Shown piece after piece: positions 1 to 9,990 of a DNA stretch of 64,000 bases (the first letter of the stretch is position 1; each line of letters starts with the position of its first letter). The notes below the pieces were generated by a model that searched no databases, was not told where the DNA came from, and saw only the letters and a program-made list of their open reading frames with translations. Source of the DNA: Streptomyces rapamycinicus NRRL 5491 (GTDB lineage Bacteria > Actinomycetota > Actinomycetes > Streptomycetales > Streptomycetaceae). The DNA lies in assembly GCF_024298965.1 (NCBI RefSeq), contig NZ_CP085193.1, forward strand, positions 8,184,001 to 8,248,000. Direction: 5' to 3'. The position numbers and the translations under genes are program-made.

Positions 1-214
1 ACAGCATCAGCCCGAACATGGCGGGGAAGTCGGCCGCGCCGGCCTGGCGCACCACGCCGACGGCGTCAACGGTGGTGCCGGCGGCCGCGGTGGCGGCGGT
101 GATCACCAGAACTCCGCTGGGCAGAACGGGCAGGAAGACATCGAGCAGGACGGACGCCCCGATCACCGCATAGATCCATGGGGTGTTGGTCAGCGACCCC
201 AAATGTTCCAACAA
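1..214 (-). CDS. DedA-family membrane protein, N-terminal fragment (runs off window start)
   Basis: The minus strand reads LLEHLGSLTNTPWIYAVIGA and continues into a hydrophobic segment with VFLPVLPSGVLVITA, which resembles the N-terminus of DedA/SNARE-associated integral membrane proteins (family role: undecaprenyl-phosphate or phospholipid flipping; here inferred only). The start is probably the TTG at 214, preceded by GGGAGAA a few bases upstream; no ATG is available in frame. About 70 residues are visible and the C-terminal part lies outside the window. Codon usage matches the neighbours. The family call rests on a short segment and is moderate. Confidence 0.6.
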   Translation of the reverse strand, partial: MLEHLGSLTNTPWIYAVIGASVLLDVFLPVLPSGVLVITAATAAAGTTVDAVGVVRQAGAADFPAMFGLML

Positions 215-415
215 CGTACTTCTCCCGATCCCGGTCCCCCCGCTGCGCATGTCGCCGGGAAGCGGCAGGCGTCAGCCTGTTACAGCCATACAGCGTACGC
301 CTGTGACTGAAGAGGATAACGGTAAGGGGTGTGATGATGTTGTTCGAATCACGCCATGCGGGGCGTTCGGCCCCGCATGGCGCGATGGGTGACGTCATGC
401 CGAACGCGTGGAACC

Positions 416-445
416 GGCGGCCGGACGAGGTGACGTCCGGCCGCC
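416..445 (-). terminator. Hairpin downstream of DoxX gene
   Basis: Perfect 11-bp stem (416-426 with 435-445) around an 8-nt loop, 21 bp past the stop codon of the DoxX gene at 466. No U tract follows, as is usual for actinobacterial terminators. The rest of 215-465 holds the presumed promoter of the DedA gene; I see no other gene there. Confidence 0.5.
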
Positions 446-465
446 GTCCGGCCGGCTGCCGTCCG

Positions 466-945
466 TCAGACCCGGGACGGCTCGCGCCGCGCCTCCGGCG
501 CCGCCTCGCTCGCGCGGGGCGAGCCGAATATCCGGTCCAGCGCCCAGGGGCCGGGGCCGGTGAAGACGAGCAGCAGCAGGGCCCAGCAGAACATCGCGGC
601 GGGCTCGCCGCCGTTCTGAATGGGCCACAGCTTCTCGGGCTGGTGCTCGTGGAAGTACGCGTAGGCCATCGAGCCCGAGGAGATGAAGGCCGCGCTGCGG
701 CTGCCGACGCCGAGCATCACCAGCGCGCCGCCGACGAGCTGGATGACGGCCGCGTACCAGCCCGGCCAGGTGCCGGCCTCGATGGTCTTGCCGGTGCCCA
801 TCATGCCGCCGAACCAGCCGAGCAGCGACGAGGCGCCGTGGCAGAAGAACAGCAGCCCGACCACGATGCGGAAGAGGGAGAGGACATACGGCTTGGCGCT
901 GTCGAGCGCCTCGCCGAGGGTGCGGGGGGTGGTGGAAGAAGGCAT
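466..945 (-). CDS. DoxX family membrane protein
   Basis: The 159-residue protein has about four hydrophobic segments: SLFRIVVGLLFFCHGASSLL (residues ~23-42), a second at ~65-85 (AAVIQLVGGALVMLG), a third around SSGSMAYAYF and a fourth at AMFCWALLLLVFTG. The FCHG in TM1 and the overall size match DoxX/DoxD-like quinone-interacting proteins, whose physiological role is poorly defined. The start ATG at 945 follows GGAGCTCC. The C-terminus is a charged tail. It is monocistronic, with its own promoter region (946-1083) and a hairpin after the stop. Family call is firm; function is not known. Confidence 0.85.
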   Translation of the reverse strand: MPSSTTPRTLGEALDSAKPYVLSLFRIVVGLLFFCHGASSLLGWFGGMMGTGKTIEAGTWPGWYAAVIQLVGGALVMLGVGSRSAAFISSGSMAYAYFHEHQPEKLWPIQNGGEPAAMFCWALLLLVFTGPGPWALDRIFGSPRASEAAPEARREPSRV

Positions 946-1083
946 GGGAGGGGAGCTCCTTGCTCCTGGGGACGGGGAACAGCGGAACGCCAGGTTAGGT
1001 ACCCCTCACCTTTTGTTGCAAGTTCAAGTTCCTGCCAATATGAGCGCCCCGGAACCCCTTTTCTGACGTCCTGAACCCGCTCC

Positions 1084-3111
1084 TCAGAGCCCCACGGCGC
1101 ACATCGGGGCAGCTTCCTGCCGGGGCTCCCGCGCGGTCGTCACGCGCAGCACCGCCCGTGCCACGGCGTCCGTGTCGCAGAGGGTGACGGAGTTCACGCC
1201 CGGCCGCGCGCCCGCGGCCGTCACCCAGTGGACCCCCTCGGTCGGCACCCCGAGGGCGAACCGCCGCGGATGCGGGCGGCCCTGGGCGTCCACCAGCCGG
1301 TAGGGGGCGGTGGTGACATCGAGGCCGCCGGTCTCGTAGCCCTCCACCCGGTGTGGACGGCCCTGCCCGGTCTCCAGCAGATGGATCAGCAACTCATCGG
1401 CGGTCCGGCGCACATCCGGCTCCGGCAGCCGCGCCTCGATCAGGGTCGTGGCCGCCACCGGGGGACCCGGAACCTCGGCCGACCGGGCGGCGAAACCGGC
1501 CTCGGCTCCCCCTTGGTCCGGACTTTCCAAGGTCACTTCAAGCCGTGGGCCGAGGACGTCCAGGACGCCCGCCTCGATCAGCGCGGCCATCTCCTCGATC
1601 CGGCGGCGCGGCGGGCCGATCGAGAGGAAGGCGTTGAGCGGGGTGTACCAGCGGTCCAGATGGGCGCGGCGGGACGCCCCCGTCAGCCCGCCGTGGTCGA
1701 CGATCAGACGCAATTCGTTGCGGAGGTCGCGCAGTACGTCGAGAGCGGCCTTGACCGGGCCCTCGACATTGCCCAGCCGTGCGTGCGCCGCGTCCTGGTG
1801 GGCGTAGGCCAGCAGCCACCGCCGGAATTCGTCACGCCCCGTGAACCGGCGTCCGCGGTACGGCTGGGCCACCGCGTCCCAGGACCAGCGCTCCGCGTCC
1901 GGAATGCCGTACGCCGCGAGCACGGCGGCCTCTTCGGGGCTGCCGTGCTCGGTGGCCAAAAAGTGACGCCTGAAGCGTGCTGGGGTGAACGGGGTGGGGG
2001 TTCCGGAGCCGGACCCGGGGGCTTCCAGGACCTCGGGGACCTCCGGGGCTTCCGCGGCTTCCGGGACCTCCGGGGCTTCCGGTGCGGCCGGGATGTGGGT
2101 GTCGGGCGCGCGGAGAGTCAGCAGCGCCCCGTAGTAGACCGTCTCGGCCTCCTTGGCCACGAGCGGCCATATCTCGGTCAGGAAGTCCGGTGGATCGCCT
2201 GCGTCCGCGCGCTTGCGGAAGTGGCCGAGCACATCGGGGGTCAGCAGCAGCGGGGTGTGCCGGCCGCACGGACCCTTCGCGTTGTCGCCCCGCGCGTGGT
2301 ACGGGATGCCGCGCCGCGACCCCGCGTACAGCCGTGGCTCGAGTCCCGAGGGCCGGTAGACCAGACCGCCGTGCGTGTGTGGGACGAACGTGCCGCCCCG
2401 GCCCGCCGTCAGCAGCGCCATGTGGTCGAAGAAGTTGAGGCCGAGGCCGCGCAGCAGCACCGGCTCGCCCGGCGCGATGAGCGACAAGTCGACATCGGCG
2501 GGGTTGGCGGGCGGGTAGTAGCGCAGCCCGTGCCGCTCCGCGTGGGCCGCGTACCGCCGCTCCGCGGCGTCGGTGGCCGCCGGCAGATGGCCCTGCGCCA
2601 GGACGACCGCGCGCAGCCCCTCCAGGCGGCTCCCGTCATCCAGTGTCAGCACTTGCTCGCCGTCGGCCCGTTCCTCCAGCCGTACGGCGCGGGCCCGGTG
2701 CGTCCGGACGGTCACGGTGTCCGGCGCGCCCCGCACCACCTCGCCGAACACCCACTCCAGATAGCGGCCGTAGAGCGCGCGGCTGGGGTAGTCGTCCGGG
2801 CCGAGGCCGGGCGCCAGGCCGCGCGCGGTGACCCATTCGTACAGGCTCGGCCCGGTCCGCACCGGTCCGCCGCATTCGACGCTCGCGTCGGTGAACAGGG
2901 TGACCTGCGAGGCCACGGTGTTCATCAGCAACTCTTCCGGCTGGGCGGTGCGCCAGACCCGTCCCGCGCCGGGCGGCGAGGGGTCCACCATGTGCACGGT
3001 CAGCGGGGTGCCGGGCGCCAGCTCCGGGGCCGAGGCGCACAGGCGCTCCAGCACGCTGGTGCCGCGCGGCCCGGCGCCGACGACGGCTATCGCGTGGGGG
3101 TCTCCGGCCAA
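1084..3111 (-). CDS. FAD/NAD(P)-binding protein (NAD_binding_9 type)
   Basis: 675 residues. The N-terminus carries a dinucleotide-binding fingerprint, AIAVVGAGPRGTSVLERL, followed by features of the large actinobacterial FAD/NAD(P)-binding oxidoreductases: VVLAQGHLPA in the middle and a C-terminal NSVTLCDTDAVARAVL. The start appears to be the TTG at 3111, with GGGAGA about 10 nt upstream; no better ATG exists. Around residues 340-375 there is a low-complexity Pro/Glu/Ala insert (APEAPEVPEAAEAPEVPEV) that is probably a strain-specific linker. Substrate and product are unknown; members are often annotated only by fold. Upstream is the PhoD gene in the same orientation, 136 bp away. Confidence 0.8.
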   Translation of the reverse strand: MAGDPHAIAVVGAGPRGTSVLERLCASAPELAPGTPLTVHMVDPSPPGAGRVWRTAQPEELLMNTVASQVTLFTDASVECGGPVRTGPSLYEWVTARGLAPGLGPDDYPSRALYGRYLEWVFGEVVRGAPDTVTVRTHRARAVRLEERADGEQVLTLDDGSRLEGLRAVVLAQGHLPAATDAAERRYAAHAERHGLRYYPPANPADVDLSLIAPGEPVLLRGLGLNFFDHMALLTAGRGGTFVPHTHGGLVYRPSGLEPRLYAGSRRGIPYHARGDNAKGPCGRHTPLLLTPDVLGHFRKRADAGDPPDFLTEIWPLVAKEAETVYYGALLTLRAPDTHIPAAPEAPEVPEAAEAPEVPEVLEAPGSGSGTPTPFTPARFRRHFLATEHGSPEEAAVLAAYGIPDAERWSWDAVAQPYRGRRFTGRDEFRRWLLAYAHQDAAHARLGNVEGPVKAALDVLRDLRNELRLIVDHGGLTGASRRAHLDRWYTPLNAFLSIGPPRRRIEEMAALIEAGVLDVLGPRLEVTLESPDQGGAEAGFAARSAEVPGPPVAATTLIEARLPEPDVRRTADELLIHLLETGQGRPHRVEGYETGGLDVTTAPYRLVDAQGRPHPRRFALGVPTEGVHWVTAAGARPGVNSVTLCDTDAVARAVLRVTTAREPRQEAAPMCAVGL

Positions 3112-3247
3112 GGCTGTGTCTCCCGGGGCAGATGTGGCTCAGGATGCGCGCCCATCATGCCGCTCGCTCCACACGAATCTCCCCGGTCTCCGGAACGTAC
3201 CGCTCCGTTGTGGTCTGTATCACGTGGCATATGCCGCAGAACGGCAC

Positions 3248-5050
<1,803 letters not shown>

Positions 5051-5054
5051 CCGG

Positions 5055-5115
5055 ACCTCCTCCGTCGTTCTTCGATGTGCTCGTCATGCGTACGGTACGG
5101 AACGACGGAGGAGGT
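5055..5115 (-). promoter_or_regulatory. Inverted repeat enclosing the phoD-like Shine-Dalgarno
   Basis: A perfect 16-bp inverted repeat (5055-5070 with 5100-5115, 29-nt spacer) lies immediately upstream of the PhoD-like start at 5050. In the mRNA the 3' arm contains GGAGGAGG, the ribosome-binding site itself, so the hairpin would sequester it. It could equally be a DNA operator or a terminator-like stem. The match is seen directly; the function is inference. Confidence 0.5.
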
Positions 5116-5181
5116 GCGGCGGTTCCTCCGGCCGGTGCGCCGGGGGACGTGTCCGGTAATGCGGTGTCTCGGCGCGGTGTC

Positions 5182-5841
5182 TCAGCAGCCGTTGAGTATG
5201 CCGCTGAGCGCGGACTTCTCGGCCGAGTCGAGGGTGAGCTTGTAGGTGTACTTCACCGAGACCCACATGCGGGCGTACATGCAGTGGTAGGCGGTCCGGG
5301 ACGGCAGCCACTCGGCGGGGTCCTGGTCGCCCTTGGACTGGTTGACGTTGTCCGTCACGGCGATGAGCTGGGAGTGGGTCAGGTCATTGGCGAACGACTG
5401 GCGCTGGGCGGTGGTCCAGCTGTTGGCGCCGGACTTCCACGCCTCGGAGAGCGGCACGACGTGGTCGATGTCCACGTCGCCGGAGGCGGACCAGGTCTCG
5501 CCGTCGTACTCGGAGTACCAGGTGCCGCTGGTGGCCGCGCAGCTGGAGTCGGTCTGGACGTTCTTCCCGTCGCGCTTGAGGACTTCCTCGCGGGTGTTGC
5601 AGGCGCCGCTCTGGGTGATCCAGTGCGGGAACTTGTCGCGGCTGTAACCGTCGGACGAGCCCTCGGCCTTGACGGTCAGCGAGGCCAGCTGGGTACGGGC
5701 GGTGGCGGCGCTGGGCGGAGTGGGCGGGGAAGCCTCGGCGGCGGGCCCGCTCAGCACGAGCGTGCCCAGCAGGGCGACGAACCCGCCGAAGACGGAGGCG
5801 CGACGCGCGTAGACGCGACGGCGAGAAAACGTGTCCGACAT
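5182..5841 (-). CDS. Secreted HNH endonuclease family protein (DUF1524/GmrSD C-terminal-like)
   Basis: 219 residues. The N-terminus is a signal peptide: Arg-rich start (SRRRVYARR), hydrophobic GGFVALLGTLVLSG, then an AEA-SP cleavage region near residue 37. The mature part carries the HNH-type core GDVDIDHVVPLSEAWKSG and conserved cysteines (SGACNTREEVL, DSSCAATSG), plus AYHCMYARMWVSVK, typical of the small secreted DUF1524-like nucleases common in streptomycetes. Probable extracellular DNase, perhaps nutritional; restriction activity is not implied. The start ATG at 5841 follows AAGGGAGTTCGC. Upstream is the GC-rich repeat element, so its promoter must lie within about 5842-6190. Confidence 0.87.
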   Translation of the reverse strand: MSDTFSRRRVYARRASVFGGFVALLGTLVLSGPAAEASPPTPPSAATARTQLASLTVKAEGSSDGYSRDKFPHWITQSGACNTREEVLKRDGKNVQTDSSCAATSGTWYSEYDGETWSASGDVDIDHVVPLSEAWKSGANSWTTAQRQSFANDLTHSQLIAVTDNVNQSKGDQDPAEWLPSRTAYHCMYARMWVSVKYTYKLTLDSAEKSALSGILNGC

Positions 5842-6187
5842 GCGAACTCCCTTGAGGGTGGGGGGTCGTTGGCCACTGGTGCCCGGCCATGGTTGCGGCG
5901 CCGGGTTGCTGTGGGGTGGGCGCCAGGTAACAGAGTGACGACGCGGTCATGTCAACGCAAGGGGTTCCAGGAGGCAGTTGGTGCCGGGCACCCGCTCCGG
6001 CGCGGCCGTCGCGCGCTCACGATGCGCCCACATGTGGCGCGCCCCCGTGCCCAGGCCCGGGGCATCGCCGCCGGTCAACGCCGCGCCCCGGGGCGGCGCT
6101 CGCGGCTCCGCCGCGAGGCGAGCGCACAAGCCGCCCGCGAGCGGGGCGCACGGGCGCCGACGGCGCTCCGGGCGGCCTGGGGGCGTC

Positions 6188-6935
6188 CGGCGCCTACGGC
6201 GGGCTGTCCCCCTCCCCGCCCCTTCCCGAAACTGGAGCTCCGCCCCAGCCCCCGCCCGGGGCTCCGCCCCAGCCCCCGGACCGGGCTTGGCCCCAGCCCC
6301 GGACGGGGCTTGGCCCGGGACCCCGGACGGGGCTTCGTCCCTGGCTCTGGACGGGGCTTGGCCCCGGACTCCGGGCTGGGCTTGGCCCTTGGCTTCGGGT
6401 CGGGCTTCGTCCCTGGCTCTGGACGGGGCTTGGCCCCGGACTCCGGGGTGGGCTTGGCCCTTGGCTTCGGGTCGGGCTTCGTCCCTGGCTCTGGACGGGG
6501 CTTGGCCCCGGACTCCGGGGTGGGCTTGGCCCTTGGCTTCGGGTCGGGCTTCGTCCCTGGCTCTGGACGGGGCTTGGCCCCGGACTCCGGGCTGGGCTTG
6601 GCCCTTGGCTTCGGGTCGGGCTTCGTCCCTGGCCCTGGGCCGGGCCTGGTCCCGGGCTCCGGGTCGGGCTTCGTCCCTGGCCCTGGGCTGGGCTTGGCCC
6701 CCGGCCTCGGGTCCGGCTTTGCGCCTCGCCCCGGGGCGGGGCGGACGCGGTGCCGGGGCCGGTGCAGGGCACCGTGCCCGGCGGGGTCCGCCCCGGGGCG
6801 GGGCTTTGCTCCTTCCCGCGGTGCCGAGATGCGGCTCCGCCGCGTGGTGGGGCTCTGCCCGGGGTCCAGGGGCGGAGCCCCTGGCTATCGGGAAGGGGCG
6901 GGGAGGGGAAAGCCGGACGGCCCCGCTTGGCGCGC
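6188..6935. repeat. GC-rich inverted-repeat-bounded intergenic element A
   Basis: The left end (core 6207-6236, containing CCCGCCCCTTCCCGAAACTGG) recurs inverted at the right end (6886-6910). Between them lie GGGGCTCCGCCCC-type palindromes and a 72-bp tandem array. The same end sequence bounds elements at 15.3-15.9 kb and 60.1-60.3 kb. Because the tandem unit is a multiple of three, long open frames appear on both strands (5947-7131 minus, 5978-7060 plus); they encode monotonous Pro/Gly/Arg/Ala text with no family resemblance and I treat them as non-coding. Confidence 0.75.
6349..6636. repeat. 72-bp tandem repeat, four near-identical copies
   Basis: Copies start at 6349, 6421, 6493 and 6565 and differ by one or two bases (for example CCGGGCTGGG versus CCGGGGTGGG). 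Degenerate half-units continue on both sides (about 6250-6348 and 6637-6720). The regular spacing indicates recent expansion by slippage or unequal crossover. Confidence 0.9.
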
Positions 6936-7044
6936 TGCCGTCGGGGCTCGACCGGGGCCTGCGCTTGTGGGGCTGGTCACACTTCACGGCGCCTTCGGCG
7001 GCATGCCGCCGAGCCGCGGCGGGGGTTCCCGTATCCTTGGCGGG

Positions 7045-7185
7045 AGCAGAAGGGGAGTAGCTCCTCGCCGGACCGTCGACATACTGCCCGCCCCTCGAGG
7101 TGCGGGCCGGCGCCCGGAGCGTACGGATCACCGCGTGACGCGGAGGCCGTACGCCAGCGAGACCTTCGGCCGCAGTGTCCGACGC
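7045..7185 (+). ncRNA. yybP-ykoY-like (Mn2+) riboswitch
   Basis: The leader contains AAGGGGAGTAGCTCC at 7050-7064 and CAGCGAGACCTTCGGC at about 7155-7170. These match the two conserved internal-loop strands of the yybP-ykoY motif (GGGGAGUAG and CGAGACCUU), and the AAGG/CCTT ends can pair as the closing helix. It lies just upstream of a UPF0016/GDT1 family gene, a family often controlled by this manganese-sensing RNA. Boundaries are approximate; a covariance-model score was not available. Confidence 0.8.
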
Positions 7186-7251
7186 TGCCGTGCCGAAGCG
7201 ATCCCTCCCCAGGGGCCCTTGGCGCGGCCCGATCTACGAGGTATCCATTCC

Positions 7252-7833
7252 GTGTTCAGCATCACCGTCGCCGCCGTGGTTTTCGGCGTCGTCTTCCTCG
7301 CCGAGCTGCCCGACAAGACCGCCCTGGCCGGGCTGATGCTCGGCACCCGTTACCGCGCGTCGTACGTCTTCGTCGGCGTGGCCGCCGCCTTCGCCCTTCA
7401 CGTGGGGCTCGCGATCGCGGCGGGCAGTGTGCTCACCCTGCTGCCGCACCGCCTGCTGCAGGCGATCGTGGGGGTCCTCTTCCTCGGGGGAGCGGCGATG
7501 CTGCTCTTCAAGAAGGACGACGACGAGGAGGAGATGCGCAAGCCCGCCGACCAGAGCTTCTGGAAGGTCTCCGGGGCGGGCTTCACGTTGATCCTGATCG
7601 CCGAGTTCGGTGATCTGACCCAGATCATGACCGCGAACCTCGCCGCCCGCTACGACGACCCGCTGTCGGTGGGTGTCGGCGCGCTGCTGGCCCTGTGGGC
7701 CGTCGCGGGTCTGGGCATCGTGGGCGGCCGCACCCTGATGCGGTACGTACCGCTGCGGCTGATCACCAGGATCGCGGCCCTGGTGATGCTGGCGCTGGCC
7801 GGCTTCAGCCTGTACGAGGCCATCGCGGCCTGA
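7252..7833 (+). CDS. TMEM165/GDT1 (UPF0016) family cation transporter
   Basis: 193 residues from the GTG at 7252, which has GAGG about 11 nt upstream; the open frame extends far upstream through repeat DNA but family similarity begins here (VFSITVAAVVFGVVFLAELPDK). Two copies of the signature E-x-x-D-[KT] repeat are visible: FLAELPDKTALAG near residues 14-26 and LIAEFGDLTQIM near 110-122, each in a hydrophobic helix, giving the six-TM antiparallel duplication of the family. A cytoplasmic acidic loop (KKDDDEEEM) separates the halves. Bacterial homologues export Mn2+ or exchange Ca2+/Mn2+ for H+. The Mn2+-type riboswitch upstream supports Mn2+ export as the role. Confidence 0.88.
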   Translation: MFSITVAAVVFGVVFLAELPDKTALAGLMLGTRYRASYVFVGVAAAFALHVGLAIAAGSVLTLLPHRLLQAIVGVLFLGGAAMLLFKKDDDEEEMRKPADQSFWKVSGAGFTLILIAEFGDLTQIMTANLAARYDDPLSVGVGALLALWAVAGLGIVGGRTLMRYVPLRLITRIAALVMLALAGFSLYEAIAA

Positions 7834-7881
7834 TCGGCGGGCGGACGGGGCGCGATCACCGCACGGTGTGGGTCCCGGGGC

Positions 7882-8532
7882 TCAGTCCGAGAAGTGCAGT
7901 CGCATCGTGCCGTCGGGCAGGGCCTCGATCCGCACCTGCTCCAGGTCCCGTACATGCGCGTCCGGGGCGTGGGCCCCGGCGCGCGGGCCGATGCCGACGA
8001 TGCGCATTCCGGCCGCCCGGCCCGCCGCGATGCCTGCCTCCGAGTCCTCGAAGACCACGCAGTCGGCGGGGTCGAAGCCCAGCTCGGCCGCGCCCTTGAG
8101 GAAGCCCTCCGGGTCGGGCTTGCTCGCGCCGACGCGTTCCGCGGTGACCCGTATCTCCGGCATCGGCAGCCCGGCGGCGCCCATGCGGGCGCGGGCGAGT
8201 GCCTCGTCGGCGGAGGTCACCAGGGCGTGCGGGAGTGCGGCCAGCGCGGCCATGAAAGCGGGTGCGCCGGGCACCGGTACGACGCCGTCGAGATCGGTGG
8301 TCTCGCGCTCCAGCATCCAGCGGTTGTCCGCCATGTTCTGCTCCACCGGGCGGTCCGGGAGCAGCGCGGCCATCGTGGCGTGGCCCTGTCGGCCGTGGAC
8401 GACCTTGAGGACCTGCTCGGGGTCGAGCCCCTGCTCGGCGGCCCAGATCCGCCAGTAGCGCTCGACCACGGCGTCCGAGTTCACCAGGGTGCCGTCCATG
8501 TCGAGGAGGAGTGCGCGGGTGGTGAGGGACAT
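7882..8532 (-). CDS. HAD-family hydrolase (phosphatase, beta-phosphoglucomutase-like)
   Basis: 216 residues from ATG at 8532. HAD motifs in order: I LLLDMDGTLVNS (both Asp present), II HALVTSADEA (Ser/Thr), III GASKPDPEGFLKGA (Lys), IV VVFEDSEAGIAAG (acidic pair). The alpha-helical cap between residues ~20 and 90 fits subclass I sugar-phosphate phosphatases such as glycerol-3-phosphatase/DogH types. The exact substrate cannot be read from the sequence. The gene stands alone. The 240-bp upstream region holds an AT-richer segment with the inverted repeat CTTTGT...ACAAAG at about 8658-8682, a plausible promoter or operator. Confidence 0.88.
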   Translation of the reverse strand: MSLTTRALLLDMDGTLVNSDAVVERYWRIWAAEQGLDPEQVLKVVHGRQGHATMAALLPDRPVEQNMADNRWMLERETTDLDGVVPVPGAPAFMAALAALPHALVTSADEALARARMGAAGLPMPEIRVTAERVGASKPDPEGFLKGAAELGFDPADCVVFEDSEAGIAAGRAAGMRIVGIGPRAGAHAPDAHVRDLEQVRIEALPDGTMRLHFSD

Positions 8533-8773
8533 CGGGACTCCTGGTCGCGAGCGCGGAGCGGACCGCGGAACGGCACAACGGAAAGACGCAACGAAAAGGC
8601 GCCACGGAAAGGGAAACAAGCGGCTCCGCCCGCCGGTCAGGGAAAACGGGCGGAACCACTTTGTTCCTTCACGATACAAAGCCGGGCCGCTATGCGCCAG
8701 GGGGTGGGCCCATAAGGCACCCCTCACGGCGTCCCATACGGAGTCCCCTACGGCTGGTTCCCCTTGTGTCCGC

Positions 8774-9826
8774 CTACGGCTCGTCGGTTCTCGATTCGAG
8801 GTCGCGGCGGGTGTTCTCGCCGTAGACGCCATCCGGATCACCCGTGATGTCGTGCTGGTCCTGGTAGCTGGACACGATCCTCCGCAGCCCCCCGTCGTAC
8901 TTCCCGTCCGCCACACCGATGTACTGCAGCAGCTGGGTCAGCCGCTTCTGGAGCTCGACCACCTCGGCCCCGCTGTCGCCCTCGCGCAGCACCGGCGGGC
9001 CGGGCGGCTCGGGCGGGTCGGACGGGGCGGAGGTCGGACGGCCGGACGCGCTCGGCCCGGGTTTCGTCGCCGAGTCGGTCGCGGAGGCCGACGCCGAGGG
9101 GCGGGCCGAGCCCGAGGGGCCGCCCTCGCTCGGGGCCGCGCCGGCCCGTACCGAGCCGGACGCGGAGGGGCGGGGGGTCGTACTCGACGAGGGGGAGCCG
9201 GACGACGTGCCGGGCCCTTCGGCCGGCAGCTCCTCCTCGGCCGGAGGGCTGACGGTGCTGTCGGCGAGCGTGTGATCGCTCGCGCCGCCTCCGCCGCCGT
9301 CCTCCTTGTGGTCACCGAGTAAACCGGTGCCGATCGCCAGCGAACCGGCCACCGCCACGGCCGCCGCGCCCGCGAGGACGACCGCCACGACCTTGCGCTT
9401 GCTCTTGCGGTGGCGGCCCGGGCCGGGGGCGTCTCCGTCGGCATCGCCGTCGGCCTCGTCCCCCTCGTCCCCGCCGGGTCTCTCCTCGACGCGGTCGATC
9501 ACCCGCGTCTCCTCACCCTCCCCCTTCCCGGCGTCACCGGCATCACCGGCATCACCGGCGTTCGCGGCGTGCTCCCCCTTCGCCGCCCCCCTCGCCGCCG
9601 TCTTCGCCTCCGCCGCCCGCTCCGCCTCCTCGAAGAGGCGCAGATCGCGCGGATCGGGGCCGGCCGGGCGCTCCTCCGGGAGCGTCACCTGGGGGTTCGG
9701 CCGGGTCTGGTCATCGGTCGCACCTGCCGTCGCGGTGGCCGCGGCGGCGCGTTCGGCACATGTACAGCCGGGGCGGCCGTTGGCGCGCGCCGGTGCGAAG
9801 CAGTGCGGGCAGGACTCTGCCGTCAC
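8774..9826 (-). CDS. Membrane-anchored peptidoglycan-binding domain protein with zinc ribbon
   Basis: 350 residues. N-terminus has a CPHC...CTC zinc-ribbon-like cluster (residues ~6-23), then an acidic/Ala-rich cytoplasmic stretch with TRVIDRVEERPGGDEGDEAD, one TM segment (VVAVVLAGAAAVAVAGSLAI, ~150-170), a long Ser/Pro/Ala-rich extracellular linker, and a C-terminal PG_binding_1 domain (VLREGDSGAEVVELQKRL ... GVYGENTRRDLE). The topology suggests a cytosolic Zn-knuckle linked through the membrane to a wall-binding module. It is divergent from the MFS gene at 9991 with a 164-bp shared promoter region. The enzymatic role is unknown; no hydrolase domain is present. Confidence 0.82.
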   Translation of the reverse strand: MTAESCPHCFAPARANGRPGCTCAERAAAATATAGATDDQTRPNPQVTLPEERPAGPDPRDLRLFEEAERAAEAKTAARGAAKGEHAANAGDAGDAGDAGKGEGEETRVIDRVEERPGGDEGDEADGDADGDAPGPGRHRKSKRKVVAVVLAGAAAVAVAGSLAIGTGLLGDHKEDGGGGGASDHTLADSTVSPPAEEELPAEGPGTSSGSPSSSTTPRPSASGSVRAGAAPSEGGPSGSARPSASASATDSATKPGPSASGRPTSAPSDPPEPPGPPVLREGDSGAEVVELQKRLTQLLQYIGVADGKYDGGLRRIVSSYQDQHDITGDPDGVYGENTRRDLESRTDEP

Positions 9827-9990
9827 GGAACTTTCCCTCCCTGGAGTTCGCAGCGATTATGCGCATCCGATCGGCCTCCGCGCAGGTGTTCGCCCGCCGT
9901 GCGGACCGGTCCGGCGGGCCGTAACAGGGCATAAAGGTGAGGATGGGATGAGGATGAGGAGGGGACGGAGGGGAGCGAGGAGGAGTCGCC

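Noticed and set aside
331..360. GTTCGAATCACGCC-like sequence as a tRNA T-arm
   Set aside because: No acceptor, D or anticodon stems can be formed around it.
995..1013. TTAGGTACCCCTCACCTTT upstream of DoxX as an iron (IdeR/DmdR) box
   Set aside because: Only about 12 of 19 positions agree with the iron-box consensus and the second half is poor; not enough to call.
5947..7131. 394-codon minus-strand ORF and overlapping plus-strand ORFs (5978-7060 and others)
   Set aside because: They result from a 72-bp tandem repeat and GGGGCTCCGCCCC palindromes; the text is monotonous Pro/Gly/Ala/Arg in all frames, with no start context or domain.
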